Shown here in pieces: positions 1 through 5,693 of a stretch of DNA of 9,379 nt. Source of the DNA: Coriobacteriaceae bacterium (GTDB lineage Bacteria; Actinomycetota; Coriobacteriia; Anaerosomatales; SLCP01). The stretch is from positions 1 through 9,379 of the forward strand of contig PWVH01000080.1 of NCBI GenBank assembly GCA_003563465.1. The letters run 5' to 3'. Position numbers and translations under genes: made by a program. Each line of letters opens with the position of its first letter. Position 1 is the first letter of the stretch. Under the pieces are notes generated by a model. The model ran no database searches, was not told the DNA's origin, and saw only the letters and a program-made list of their open reading frames with translations.

Positions 1-136
1 GAATGCCTCGGCTGGAATCGGCGCCAACGACAACTCTCTTGTTCCAGCGATTCCGTACGACGATCAGGTCGCACGTCTAGACCCGTCGTGCTCTGCAGTC
101 ATGAACGACGCGATGCTGGTAATCGCGAAGGCATAG
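1..136 (+). CDS. C-terminal end of an upstream CDS, probably a molybdopterin oxidoreductase catalytic subunit (partial)
   Basis: Reading from base 2, the frame is open for 44 codons and stops at TAG 134-136. The peptide starts NASAGIGANDNSLVP and ends NDAMLVIAKA. This has the look of the last beta-barrel stretch of DMSO-reductase-family (MopB) catalytic subunits, which often end in an 'N-x-L-x-P ... D ... N-D-x-L-V-x-I-x-K-A' pattern. The next gene, 61 bp downstream on the same strand, encodes the four-cluster Fe-S subunit that normally partners such enzymes, which supports the assignment. No cofactor-binding residues fall inside the window, so the substrate (sulfur compound, N- or S-oxide, arsenate, other) cannot be told. 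The 5' part lies outside the window. That this is a real coding end is fairly likely; the family name is less certain. Confidence 0.58.
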   Translation, partial: NASAGIGANDNSLVPAIPYDDQVARLDPSCSAVMNDAMLVIAKA

Positions 137-145
137 GCTGACGAC

Positions 146-167
146 CCCAGCTCTTGCGAGAGTCGGG
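146..167 (+). other. Small intergenic hairpin between the two oxidoreductase genes
   Basis: CCC (146-148) and CTCT (151-154) can pair with AGAG (159-162) and GGG (165-167), with one A-C mismatch, one G-U pair and a TGCG loop. No T-tract follows, so it is unlikely to stop transcription. It could be an mRNA processing or stability element between the catalytic and Fe-S cistrons, or chance. Confidence 0.25.
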
Positions 168-197
168 AGAAAGTGACACCGAGGAGGTGCATATCTA

Positions 198-728
198 GTG
201 GCAAAAGGATTCGTCACAGACCTGAGGAAGTGTGTGGGCTGCAAAGCCTGCGAGGCGGTCTGCAAGATCCGGTACGCAAGCCCCGAAGGCGTCAGCCGTC
301 GTCGTGTGCCCATGAGGGACACCGAGAACTCGCGCATCTTCGTCTCGATAGCGTGCAACCATTGCGACGAGCCGTCGTGTCTGCCGGCTTGCCCCAAGGG
401 TGCTATCAGCAAGGATGCCGAGGGCATCGTGACGCGCGATCTTGCGAAGTGTGTTGGATGCAGGCGTTGCGAGTGGGCGTGTCCGTACGGCGCGATAGTC
501 TTCGATCCCACAACGCAGAAGATCGACAAGTGTGATGGCTGCGTGACCTTCCCTGACGGGCCTAGGTGCGTCGAGGCGTGTCATGCCACGGCGCTCGACT
601 GGGTCGACGTCGATGGCACGTTTACGGACGATGCCGCACAGATCGTCCTAGCAGGCGAAGAACTGTTGCCCGATCCGGCCTTCACCGAACCGAACGTTAA
701 GTTCATCAAGACACCCGACGTCTCGTAA
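198..728 (+). CDS. 4Fe-4S electron-transfer subunit, DmsB/PsrB/NrfC-like
   Basis: This 176-residue protein carries 16 cysteines in four groups, at residues 12/15/18/22, 53/56/61/65, 85/88/91/95 and 112/115/124/128. That is the layout of the four-[4Fe-4S] electron-transfer subunits of DMSO-reductase-family enzymes. Such subunits relay electrons between a membrane quinone-linked partner and the molybdenum catalytic subunit. The length is near the usual 180-200 residues, and no Tat signal is visible, as expected for a subunit that travels with its partner. The start is GTG 198, set by a strong GAGGAGGTG (181-189) 8 nt upstream. The CDS before it ends 61 bp upstream and is probably the catalytic subunit. 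No membrane-anchor gene follows; a structured 334-base gap comes instead, so the anchor may lie upstream or be absent. The subunit type is clear; the substrate of the complex is unknown. Confidence 0.93.
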   Translation: MAKGFVTDLRKCVGCKACEAVCKIRYASPEGVSRRRVPMRDTENSRIFVSIACNHCDEPSCLPACPKGAISKDAEGIVTRDLAKCVGCRRCEWACPYGAIVFDPTTQKIDKCDGCVTFPDGPRCVEACHATALDWVDVDGTFTDDAAQIVLAGEELLPDPAFTEPNVKFIKTPDVS

Positions 729-755
729 GCCGAGGCTTGCGGTTCGTCGGAGCGA

Positions 756-816
756 AGCGGGGCGTGTCGTGCCGCGTCATTGCGGCAGGCGCGCCTCGCT
801 TGCGTGCCGCCCCGCT
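756..816 (+). repeat. GC-rich nested inverted repeat, possible terminator-like boundary structure
   Basis: AGCGGGGCG (756-764) is exactly complementary to CGCCCCGCT (808-816). Inside, TGCCGC (770-775) pairs exactly with GCGGCA (782-787) around a 6-nt loop. GGCGCGCC (788-795) is a palindrome, and AGCGA (751-755) could also pair with TCGCT (796-800). The structure begins 27 nt after the Fe-S gene stop. It lacks a T-run, so it is not a textbook intrinsic terminator. It may be a 3'-end stabiliser, a bidirectional barrier or a dispersed repeat element. Confidence 0.6.
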
Positions 817-866
817 CGCACTCCCGCCCCAAGCCGCCGTTGCCTGCTCGTTGGACCGGAATTCGC

Positions 867-872
867 TATACT
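867..872 (+). promoter_or_regulatory. Candidate -10 element for the cytochrome/sensor operon
   Basis: TATACT matches five of six bases of the sigma-70 -10 consensus TATAAT and lies in an AT-poor region, followed by an unpaired-looking stretch where transcription could start near 879. The -35 is poor: TTGGAC (851-856) is only 10 nt away and TTGCCT (840-845) is 21 nt away, neither a good spacing. An activator, possibly the operon's own LytTR regulator, would help such a promoter, but that is inference. Confidence 0.35.
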
Positions 873-879
873 TGTGAAC

Positions 880-1045
880 GCAGGCACCAGTTAGAGAGGA
901 CAGCCCTCTCAGGAGTCCGATACTGCCGGGCAGGACGTCACGAAGCTGAGTCTTGCAGCGGCTCTGGTAACGAAGCGCGATGTCCGTCGCCTGGGTTCTT
1001 GCACCTAACCGGTGTACAGTTCGCGTGCGGTGCGGACGCCCGACT
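880..1045 (+). promoter_or_regulatory. Possible structured 5' leader RNA of the operon, family not recognised
   Basis: Between the candidate -10 and the TPR start there are about 180 nt with several local stems. GAGAGG (894-899) pairs with CCTCTC around a 5-nt loop. GTCC with inner TGC pairs with GCA and GGAC in about 916-936. GCGA pairs with TCGC at about 977-990. TGCACC (1000-1005) pairs with GGTGTA around TAACC. I compared it by eye with cobalamin, TPP, SAM, glycine, ZTP, c-di-GMP, c-di-AMP and guanidine riboswitch cores and saw none. It may be a regulatory leader or simply structured untranslated RNA. Confidence 0.3.
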
Positions 1046-1062
1046 GAGACGATGGAGTGTTC

Positions 1063-1791
1063 ATGACTTCAGATCTTCGCACCGCAACATCTCCAGCGAG
1101 CAGCAACGTGCCGCACCGCCGCCGAATCTCCCCACGGACGCTCTCTGCGATTCTCATCATCGCGATTCTCGTCAGTGGAATCCTGCTCGCATGGCGGTGG
1201 GCAGCAGCCCGGGAGTTGCCGCCGGGCACTTATTACGAGTATCAGATTCAGCGCTGGGAGCTTCAGAGCATGGAGCGCCCCGACGATCCTTTGGTCTGGG
1301 CGACCCTCGGCGGGCTGTACGAAGCCGCGGGCGCTGAGGCAAAGTCGGAGCGCGCGTATCGTAAGGCTCTCGAACTCGATCCGGGCAACGTCGCAGCGCT
1401 CATGCATATCGCCGAGAGAGAACAAGCGGAAGGAGAGTTCGATCGAGCGCGCGAACGCCTTCAGCTTGCTGCGGATTCTCTTCCACAAGGGTCCGCCTAT
1501 CTGTTGTATTATCGTATTGGCTTGCTCGAAGAGGAGGTCGGACGCGACCCTGAGGCGATCGCAGCCTACGAGAAGTCGATCGAGGAGCGCAGTTCTTACT
1601 GGAACGCGCATTTCCGGTTGGCTCTTCTCTACGAGCGAGCGGGTGAACTGGACAAGGCTCGTGAGTCGATCTCGCGCGCGGCCGCGTTCGCTGCGGCAGA
1701 ACCTGAGGTGATAGAGGTACTGGAACGGCTAGGCGCGGCCGTTCCCGACATGCAGACGCCCATAGACATGACGGGGGCTGACGATGAGTGA
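1063..1791 (+). CDS. Membrane-anchored TPR protein (first gene of cytochrome/sensor operon)
   Basis: The protein has 242 residues. A basic N-terminus (PHRRRISPR) precedes one membrane segment at about 28-48, so the rest should face outward. From about 75 to 211 there are four tetratricopeptide-like helical pairs, with typical positions such as W-A-T-L-G-G-L-Y, A-Y-R-K-A-L-E-L-D-P-G-N and A-I-A-A-Y-E-K. TPR domains bind other proteins, so a scaffold or assembly role for the membrane cytochrome complex is the simplest reading. I chose ATG 1063 because GGAG (1054-1057) lies 5 nt upstream; the in-frame GTG at 1057 would overlap that site. The end overlaps the next gene by 8 bp. Similar anchored TPR proteins act in cytochrome c maturation (CcmH/NrfG), so heme-attachment help is an alternative. 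The fold is sure, the role inferred. Confidence 0.88.
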   Translation: MTSDLRTATSPASSNVPHRRRISPRTLSAILIIAILVSGILLAWRWAAARELPPGTYYEYQIQRWELQSMERPDDPLVWATLGGLYEAAGAEAKSERAYRKALELDPGNVAALMHIAEREQAEGEFDRARERLQLAADSLPQGSAYLLYYRIGLLEEEVGRDPEAIAAYEKSIEERSSYWNAHFRLALLYERAGELDKARESISRAAAFAAAEPEVIEVLERLGAAVPDMQTPIDMTGADDE

Positions 1792-2878
1792 TGTCCGACC
1801 GGCATGGGAGAACGAGTCCCAGTTGGCTGAGGGCCGGAGCATCCGGCGCACCAGGCGGCGGGACCGCGTCTGGTGGGCCATCGTACTTCTGCTTCTCTTG
1901 CTGTTAGTGGTCTGCGGCATCCTGCACGCGCTCTTCCCCGAGCGTCGAATCGTGACTCCGGTAGAGCCGCCCGCCGGCCTGACGCCGGTCTTCAGCGTTT
2001 ACGGACTGATAGAGCCCCGAGGTGTGGGCGCAGGCCCTGATGGAGAGATAGTGATCGCGAACACCGGGGCCCAGAGAGCCTACATATACGACCGCGACGG
2101 CGTGCTTGCAGCCCGCCTCGGCGGCGATCTGCCCGAGAACAAGGTCTTTTCGGTCGCAGGAGCGTTCTATGAGGACGACACGATCTATCTTTGCGACTGG
2201 GGCCTGCAGCGTATATGGCTGTTTCGTGGGGACGGCACCGCGATCGACTACTTCCCCGAGGACCCGACGCCAGAGGTCTACGGCCCGGGAGGCTTCTTCC
2301 CCTTCGACGTCATCCGCTACGGTTCGGACATCCTCGTGGCCACGAGGACCGGGCTTTTTACGTTCGATGGAAGCACCCTCGAACTCAAGGGGCGCTTCGA
2401 TCGAGGAGAGCCTGCGGGTCACGGACCCGACTACATGACCGGGTTGACCACGGATCCCGATACGGGGAGAGTCTGGGTCGTCGACTCGTTCAACCGAAGG
2501 GTGATCGCCTACGATTCGGACGGGCGTCCGCTTTGGCTCCTCGGCAAGCCCGATGAGATGGGGGAGATCGTCAGCTTCTTCGGGCTACCCAGAGGCATTC
2601 TGTTCACCGAGCAGGGCCTGCTAGTCTCCGACGCTTTTCGTCACGAGATTTACGTGATAGACGCAGATGACGGCACTTTCCTCGGCTCTTACGGCCGCCG
2701 CGGTGTGGTCGACGGCGAGTTCAACTTCCCGGAAGGGATGGCGCTAGCTCCAGACGGGCTTCTCTACGTTGCCGATCGCGCCAACAACCGGGTTCAGGTG
2801 CTGAGGTTCGGAGAGCCGGTCGCACCTAGAGGAGACGTATCCGCCAAGTGGGAGCAGAGCTTTGAACGATTCGACTGA
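1784..2878 (+). CDS. Membrane-anchored NHL-repeat beta-propeller protein
   Basis: This 364-residue protein has a very basic stretch (RRTRRRDR, 21-28) and one leucine-rich membrane segment (about 29-49). A beta-propeller of NHL repeats then spans about 65-342. Clear blades include LIEPRGVGAGPDGEIVIANT, LPRGILFTEQGLLVSDAFRH and FPEGMALAPDGLLYVADRAN, each followed by a short strand ending in a V-x-V/I-x-D-like turn. The size fits a six-bladed propeller. NHL propellers are binding platforms for proteins, glycans or RNA, and here the domain should lie outside the membrane. NHL genes are known neighbours of multiheme cytochrome genes in metal-reducing bacteria such as Geobacter, consistent with the two cytochromes downstream. 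ATG 1784 lies inside the end of the TPR gene, which suggests translational coupling. Fold assignment is firm; the binding partner is unknown. Confidence 0.9.
   Translation: MSDVRPAWENESQLAEGRSIRRTRRRDRVWWAIVLLLLLLLVVCGILHALFPERRIVTPVEPPAGLTPVFSVYGLIEPRGVGAGPDGEIVIANTGAQRAYIYDRDGVLAARLGGDLPENKVFSVAGAFYEDDTIYLCDWGLQRIWLFRGDGTAIDYFPEDPTPEVYGPGGFFPFDVIRYGSDILVATRTGLFTFDGSTLELKGRFDRGEPAGHGPDYMTGLTTDPDTGRVWVVDSFNRRVIAYDSDGRPLWLLGKPDEMGEIVSFFGLPRGILFTEQGLLVSDAFRHEIYVIDADDGTFLGSYGRRGVVDGEFNFPEGMALAPDGLLYVADRANNRVQVLRFGEPVAPRGDVSAKWEQSFERFD
2850..2854 (+). promoter_or_regulatory. Ribosome binding site that sets a TTG start
   Basis: GGGAG inside the 3' end of the NHL gene lies 7 nt before TTG 2862. 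No ATG or GTG in that frame lies between here and the membrane segment, so the rare TTG start is preferred. Confidence 0.6.
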
Positions 2879-3422
2879 CATCGATCTTCAAGAAGACGAG
2901 CAGGCCGAAGAGGAGTCCAAGGCCAGCATCAGCGGGCGCGTGGCGGCGCTGGTCGTGCTTCTGATTCTGCTGCTTCTGGCTTGCGGGCTCTTGTGGCCGG
3001 TTCCCGAGAGCGAGCGGATCGTCGATGACCCGGAGGCCCGCGACCGGGCGATCGGCCGAGGAGGCCCGCTGGAACTCGAAAGGGTCGAGGTCAGCATTGC
3101 CGAAGGGGTCTCGGTCGGTCACAAGGGCGTGGCGGTGTTGGTGAGCATGGACCTGCGAAGCGACAAGACCAGGGTGTTCGATCCGGGCTGGGCGAAACTC
3201 CACATAGTCGAAAAGATGATTCCACCACTGTCGGAGACACACGAAGGGGTCTCGGGATACTCGTCGTACCCTTCGAGGCTCGAAGCTGACAAAGCCGCCT
3301 CCATCTCGCTCGTCTACGCGGTTCCTCGCGAATCTAAGGTCACCACTTTGGTAGTCCAACCCGGTGACTTCTCGCCTTCGGAAGCCGTCACGCGCAGGCT
3401 CGGCCTCCCAGGAGGTCCATGA
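2862..3422 (+). CDS. Membrane-anchored Ig-like protein resembling DUF4352
   Basis: The protein has 186 residues. The first 26 are strongly acidic (DLQEDEQAEEE) and cytoplasmic by prediction. One membrane segment follows (about 27-46), then a short linker and a beta-rich domain at about 69-168. The alternating strands VEVSIAEG, GVAVLVSMDL, ASISLVYAVPRE and VTTLVVQPG, together with the Y-S-S-Y-P ... L-x-A-D-K-A element, resemble the Ig-like DUF4352/telokin-like lipoprotein domains of Gram-positive bacteria. Such domains are thought to bind proteins or ligands outside the cell; no enzyme motif is seen. The start is TTG 2862, overlapping the NHL gene by 17 bp, and the stop overlaps the hexaheme cytochrome start (ATGATGA). 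No CxxCH is present, so it is presumably an accessory partner of the cytochromes. The family name is tentative; membrane anchoring is well supported. Confidence 0.78.
   Translation: MNDSTDIDLQEDEQAEEESKASISGRVAALVVLLILLLLACGLLWPVPESERIVDDPEARDRAIGRGGPLELERVEVSIAEGVSVGHKGVAVLVSMDLRSDKTRVFDPGWAKLHIVEKMIPPLSETHEGVSGYSSYPSRLEADKAASISLVYAVPRESKVTTLVVQPGDFSPSEAVTRRLGLPGGP
3410..3416 (+). promoter_or_regulatory. Strong ribosome binding site before tandem ATG codons
   Basis: AGGAGGT sits only 2 nt before ATG 3419 but 5 nt before the adjacent ATG 3422. The second ATG is therefore at least as likely to be the true start of the hexaheme cytochrome; the choice changes the protein by one residue. Confidence 0.7.
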
Positions 3423-3898
3423 TGAAACGCTCGACAGCCATCACAGTTGCGATCGTGCTTCTGGTTGCCGGGGTCGGCGCCGCATCTGTCTTCGGCGCCC
3501 GGCAGGTGTCGAAACCTGCGGATCACACGCCGCAGTGGCACTGGTTGCACGGGGGCGAAGCCGTAAGGGACTACGACCGCTGTCTCGATTGCCACGACGA
3601 CTTCTTCTGCACCGCATGCCACATAGCCGAATGGCCGCACGAAGAGGGCTGGCAGGCTGAGCATGGCCCCGAGGCGACGAGACTGGATGGCAGAGGCTGC
3701 TACCTCTGTCATCGGCCAGGATATTGCGACCCGTGCCACCTCGGCGTCCGAATGCCTCATCCTCCGGGATTCCTCGCCGAGCACCCAAGGTCAGGCTATA
3801 CGGAAGAATCTTGCTGGGTTTGCCATGTGACCTCGGATTGCGCTCCTTGTCACCAAAGACACGACACGCACCAGACCGGGGGGTTGGTGATTCCGTGA
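3419..3898 (+). CDS. Hexaheme c-type cytochrome, membrane-anchored or secreted, built of three diheme modules
   Basis: The protein has 159 residues. MMKR and a hydrophobic segment (about 7-26) form a signal peptide or anchor, giving export for heme attachment. Six CxxCH motifs start at C55, C64, C94, C103, C132 and C141. They form three pairs of the type CxxCH-x4-CxxCH, with exactly 9 residues between first cysteines and 38-39 residues between pairs. Between pairs a conserved PH-x2-G-[FW]-x-A-E-H stretch (WPHEEGWQAEH, MPHPPGFLAEH) supplies histidines that could be the distal heme ligands. This indicates internal duplication of a diheme unit. The likely role is electron transfer at the outer face of the membrane, together with the next gene, which it overlaps by 4 bp (GTGA). 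It has no quinol-oxidising NapC/NrfH-type signature that I can recognise. Cytochrome identity is certain; redox partners are inferred. Confidence 0.95.
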   Translation: MMKRSTAITVAIVLLVAGVGAASVFGARQVSKPADHTPQWHWLHGGEAVRDYDRCLDCHDDFFCTACHIAEWPHEEGWQAEHGPEATRLDGRGCYLCHRPGYCDPCHLGVRMPHPPGFLAEHPRSGYTEESCWVCHVTSDCAPCHQRHDTHQTGGLVIP

Positions 3899-4731
3899 GC
3901 GAGCGAGAGTTCACAGTAGTAGATGCCCTCGTCGCACTGCTGGGTCTGCTCCTCGTGGCTGCGCTGGCGCTCTTCGCTCTTGCCCTGGCCTATCCGCGAG
4001 CAGCCGAGGATCTCGGTGCGCGGCTTGCATCCGGTCGACCTTGGGTGGCCACCACTGCTGGTGACGTGATGGAGACAACGGACGACGTCCTCATCCGTGC
4101 CCGAGAAGGATGGCAGTACAGATTCGCCGGTCCTTTCGCACGATACACGGGAAGGCCTGAGCCCTCTTTGGAGCCCACGGTTGCACCTGTCGCCGAATTT
4201 CCCGTAGAAGAGTGCGAGGAATGCCATCCGGGCTTTCGCGAGCAGCCGCTCTTCTCGGTGGTCTTCGCCCCGCACGAGGTGCATGAGGCTGCAGAGATCG
4301 GTTGCGAGCGCTGCCACGCCGCAGAAGGCCCCGAGCGTGACCGGGTTCCGCCGATGAGCGGATGCGGTGACTGTCACACACAGACGCAGTCGATGCCCGG
4401 CTGCCTGACTTGCCATCCCTACGGCAGCCTGTTCCACGGCGCGCGACTTGCCGGTGACCGGGAGATCGGAATGGCCTGCGAGACGTGTCACAGCGAAGAG
4501 AGGCTCGTGGAAGGCGCCAGGCCCAGGCCCGTCAGCAGCTTCGATCCGTCTGCCGAGTGGTGCTCGCTCTGCCACGAGACAACCTTCTGCGACCGCTGTC
4601 ATCCCGCTACGCATCCGGCCGGCTATGGCAGGAACCACGCTGCTGACTTCAGGAATCGCAGAGTGTGGATTCACGATTGCTACGACTGTCACCTTTCCGG
4701 CTGGTGCGCTATGAGGTGCCATGCGCGGTGA
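3895..4731 (+). CDS. Membrane-anchored multiheme c-type cytochrome (eight CxxCH plus one CxxxCH)
   Basis: The start is GTG 3895, overlapping the previous stop by 4 bp; an in-frame upstream extension to 3724 would run inside the hexaheme gene and lacks a membrane start. The product has 278 residues with one N-terminal membrane segment (about 9-33). CxxCH motifs begin at C107, C137, C157, C170, C195, C223, C232 and C262. A ninth site at C271 reads CAMRCH, a CxxxCH variant only two residues from the C-terminus. Residues 107-199 resemble a c7/c3-like block, with an F-x-x-H-x-x-H element (FAPHEVH) before CERCH. Residues 223-276 hold two CxxCH-x4-CxxCH-type pairs like those of the hexaheme protein. 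Role: extracytoplasmic electron wire, probably in one complex with the hexaheme protein. The family is not one I can name. The following gene overlaps by GTGA. Confidence 0.94.
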   Translation: MSEREFTVVDALVALLGLLLVAALALFALALAYPRAAEDLGARLASGRPWVATTAGDVMETTDDVLIRAREGWQYRFAGPFARYTGRPEPSLEPTVAPVAEFPVEECEECHPGFREQPLFSVVFAPHEVHEAAEIGCERCHAAEGPERDRVPPMSGCGDCHTQTQSMPGCLTCHPYGSLFHGARLAGDREIGMACETCHSEERLVEGARPRPVSSFDPSAEWCSLCHETTFCDRCHPATHPAGYGRNHAADFRNRRVWIHDCYDCHLSGWCAMRCHAR

Positions 4732-5693
4732 GCGTACAGGGTGGAGAAGCGCGACCTGAGGGTCACCGCCAACGCTCGTCTGACAGATGGCTTGTCTTTG
4801 CTCTGGCCAGCACGGTCGTGGTGCTGTTCGGAGGCAGCGCGCTTCTCTTCGGCCTCTTCCTCAGTTCGGGACCGTCTGCGGACGCTTCTATGGCCGCTCT
4901 GCCTGCGGACGAATCGCTGACGGTAGTGATCGGCAGGGCTCCAGGCGGTGCGACTCAGTGGGCTATGTACACGCAAGCTCTGCGCGCGATGGAGGAGGCA
5001 TCCGGCATTCCGGTCAGGACTCGCTACATCGCGAGACGCTACAAGGTGTTCGAGGTCTTGAGAACGGAAGACGTCGATGTCGCATTCGTCTCGGTCAGCG
5101 AATACCTGCGGCTTCGGGAGCACGGCGGGTACGAGATCTTGGCTTCTCCTGTGATCAAAGGACAGAGCATGGAGGCTGGGGTGGTGCTCGTTGAGACCAA
5201 CTCGGCGATGACGACTTTCGAGGAACTCCGTGGAGCCAGCATAGCTCTGAGCTCGGGCAGTTCGTTGGGGGGCTACGGTTATCTGTTCTGGCTCATGGAC
5301 CAGTCCGGCGAAGATGCCGAGACCTACTTCTCGTCACTAGTGTTCAACGGATCGCACGCCGAGGCCATCGAAAGACTCATCTCGGGCAACGTCGATGCCG
5401 CCGTCGTGGGCAGGTCGGAGCTTGCCGGATGGCCAGAGGAACGTTTTCGCGTTGTTTCGGAATCGCCCGAGTTCGGAATGCGGCCCGTCGTCGTTCGCGC
5501 GGATCTCGATGCTCGAATCAAGAACAGGTTGCTCGCGGCTCTATTGCAGTTGGGCTCCGATACTGAGGAATCGGGCGAGTATCCCACCGTCGAGGGCTTC
5601 CGCCTGCCTTCGCCCGAGGACTACGCGTTCGCTGAGACGCTTCTGGAGTACACCGCCCCGACGATGACCGACGATTCGTGGGATCAGCCATGA
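4728..5693 (+). CDS. Membrane-anchored PhnD-like periplasmic-binding protein, likely ligand sensor
   Basis: The start is GTG 4728 (4-bp overlap), with GAGGTG (4713-4718) 9 nt upstream, giving 321 residues. One membrane segment lies at about 21-47, followed by a type 2 periplasmic-binding fold at about 62-310. Family-like features are IGRAPGG at 68-74, EVLRTEDVDVAFVSVSEYL, the ILASPVIKGQ strand, the TFEELRGASIALSSGSS segment (163-180) and AIERLISGNVDAAVV (213-227). These match the phosphate/phosphonate-binding PhnD-like superfamily that also supplies sensory domains of kinases such as TtrS. No ABC permease or ATPase gene is nearby, and a histidine kinase overlaps directly downstream (ATGA), so a sensory rather than transport role is likely. 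The protein is tethered, not a lipoprotein. The ligand cannot be read from sequence; an oxyanion is one possibility. Fold assignment is good, sensing role inferred. Confidence 0.85.
   Translation: MSVQGGEARPEGHRQRSSDRWLVFALASTVVVLFGGSALLFGLFLSSGPSADASMAALPADESLTVVIGRAPGGATQWAMYTQALRAMEEASGIPVRTRYIARRYKVFEVLRTEDVDVAFVSVSEYLRLREHGGYEILASPVIKGQSMEAGVVLVETNSAMTTFEELRGASIALSSGSSLGGYGYLFWLMDQSGEDAETYFSSLVFNGSHAEAIERLISGNVDAAVVGRSELAGWPEERFRVVSESPEFGMRPVVVRADLDARIKNRLLAALLQLGSDTEESGEYPTVEGFRLPSPEDYAFAETLLEYTAPTMTDDSWDQP

Larger units (their letters stand above)
729..1062. other. Gene-free intergenic region with GC-rich inverted repeat and structured leader
   Basis: I see no convincing coding sequence in these 334 bases; frames open across the second half are shadows of the TPR gene. 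The first part (about 750-820) is dominated by nested GC-rich inverted repeats. Around 867 there is a -10-like hexamer, and about 880-1045 contains several short hairpins followed by the ribosome binding site of the next gene. The region therefore looks like the boundary between the oxidoreductase unit and the eight-gene cytochrome/sensor operon. Confidence 0.8.

Noticed and set aside
11..54. Two mutually exclusive stems: GCTGGAA (11-17) with TTCCAGC (42-48), or GGAATCG (14-20) with CGATTCC (48-54)
   Set aside because: This looks like a switch, but it lies inside the likely coding end of the upstream gene and at the window edge, so chance complementarity is more probable.
980..1000. CGCCTGGG resembling the 3' part of the ZTP riboswitch
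   Set aside because: The other invariant parts of that riboswitch, including the CGGGGAGC-type segment, are absent upstream.
887..1023. LytTR-like boxes (CCAGTTAG near 887, TACAGTTCG at 1015)
   Set aside because: LytTR proteins bind paired direct repeats spaced about 21-22 bp centre to centre; these two are far apart and no properly spaced partner was found by eye.
2940..3000. Lipobox-like LLAC in the Ig-like protein and VVCG in the NHL protein
   Set aside because: The N-terminal regions are too long or too acidic for lipoprotein signals, the -3/-2/-1 residues do not fit well, and the cysteines lie within the hydrophobic helix rather than at its end.
3724..3894. In-frame upstream extension of the second cytochrome
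   Set aside because: It would lie inside the hexaheme gene, encode Arg/Pro-rich shadow sequence and place a long soluble tail before the membrane segment; GTG 3895 gives the same 4-bp overlap as the neighbours.
4665..4727. ATG 4665 as start of the PhnD-like protein
   Set aside because: The 21 extra residues are read from the end of the cytochrome gene in another frame; GTG 4728 has a GAGGTG site 9 nt upstream and the usual GTGA overlap.
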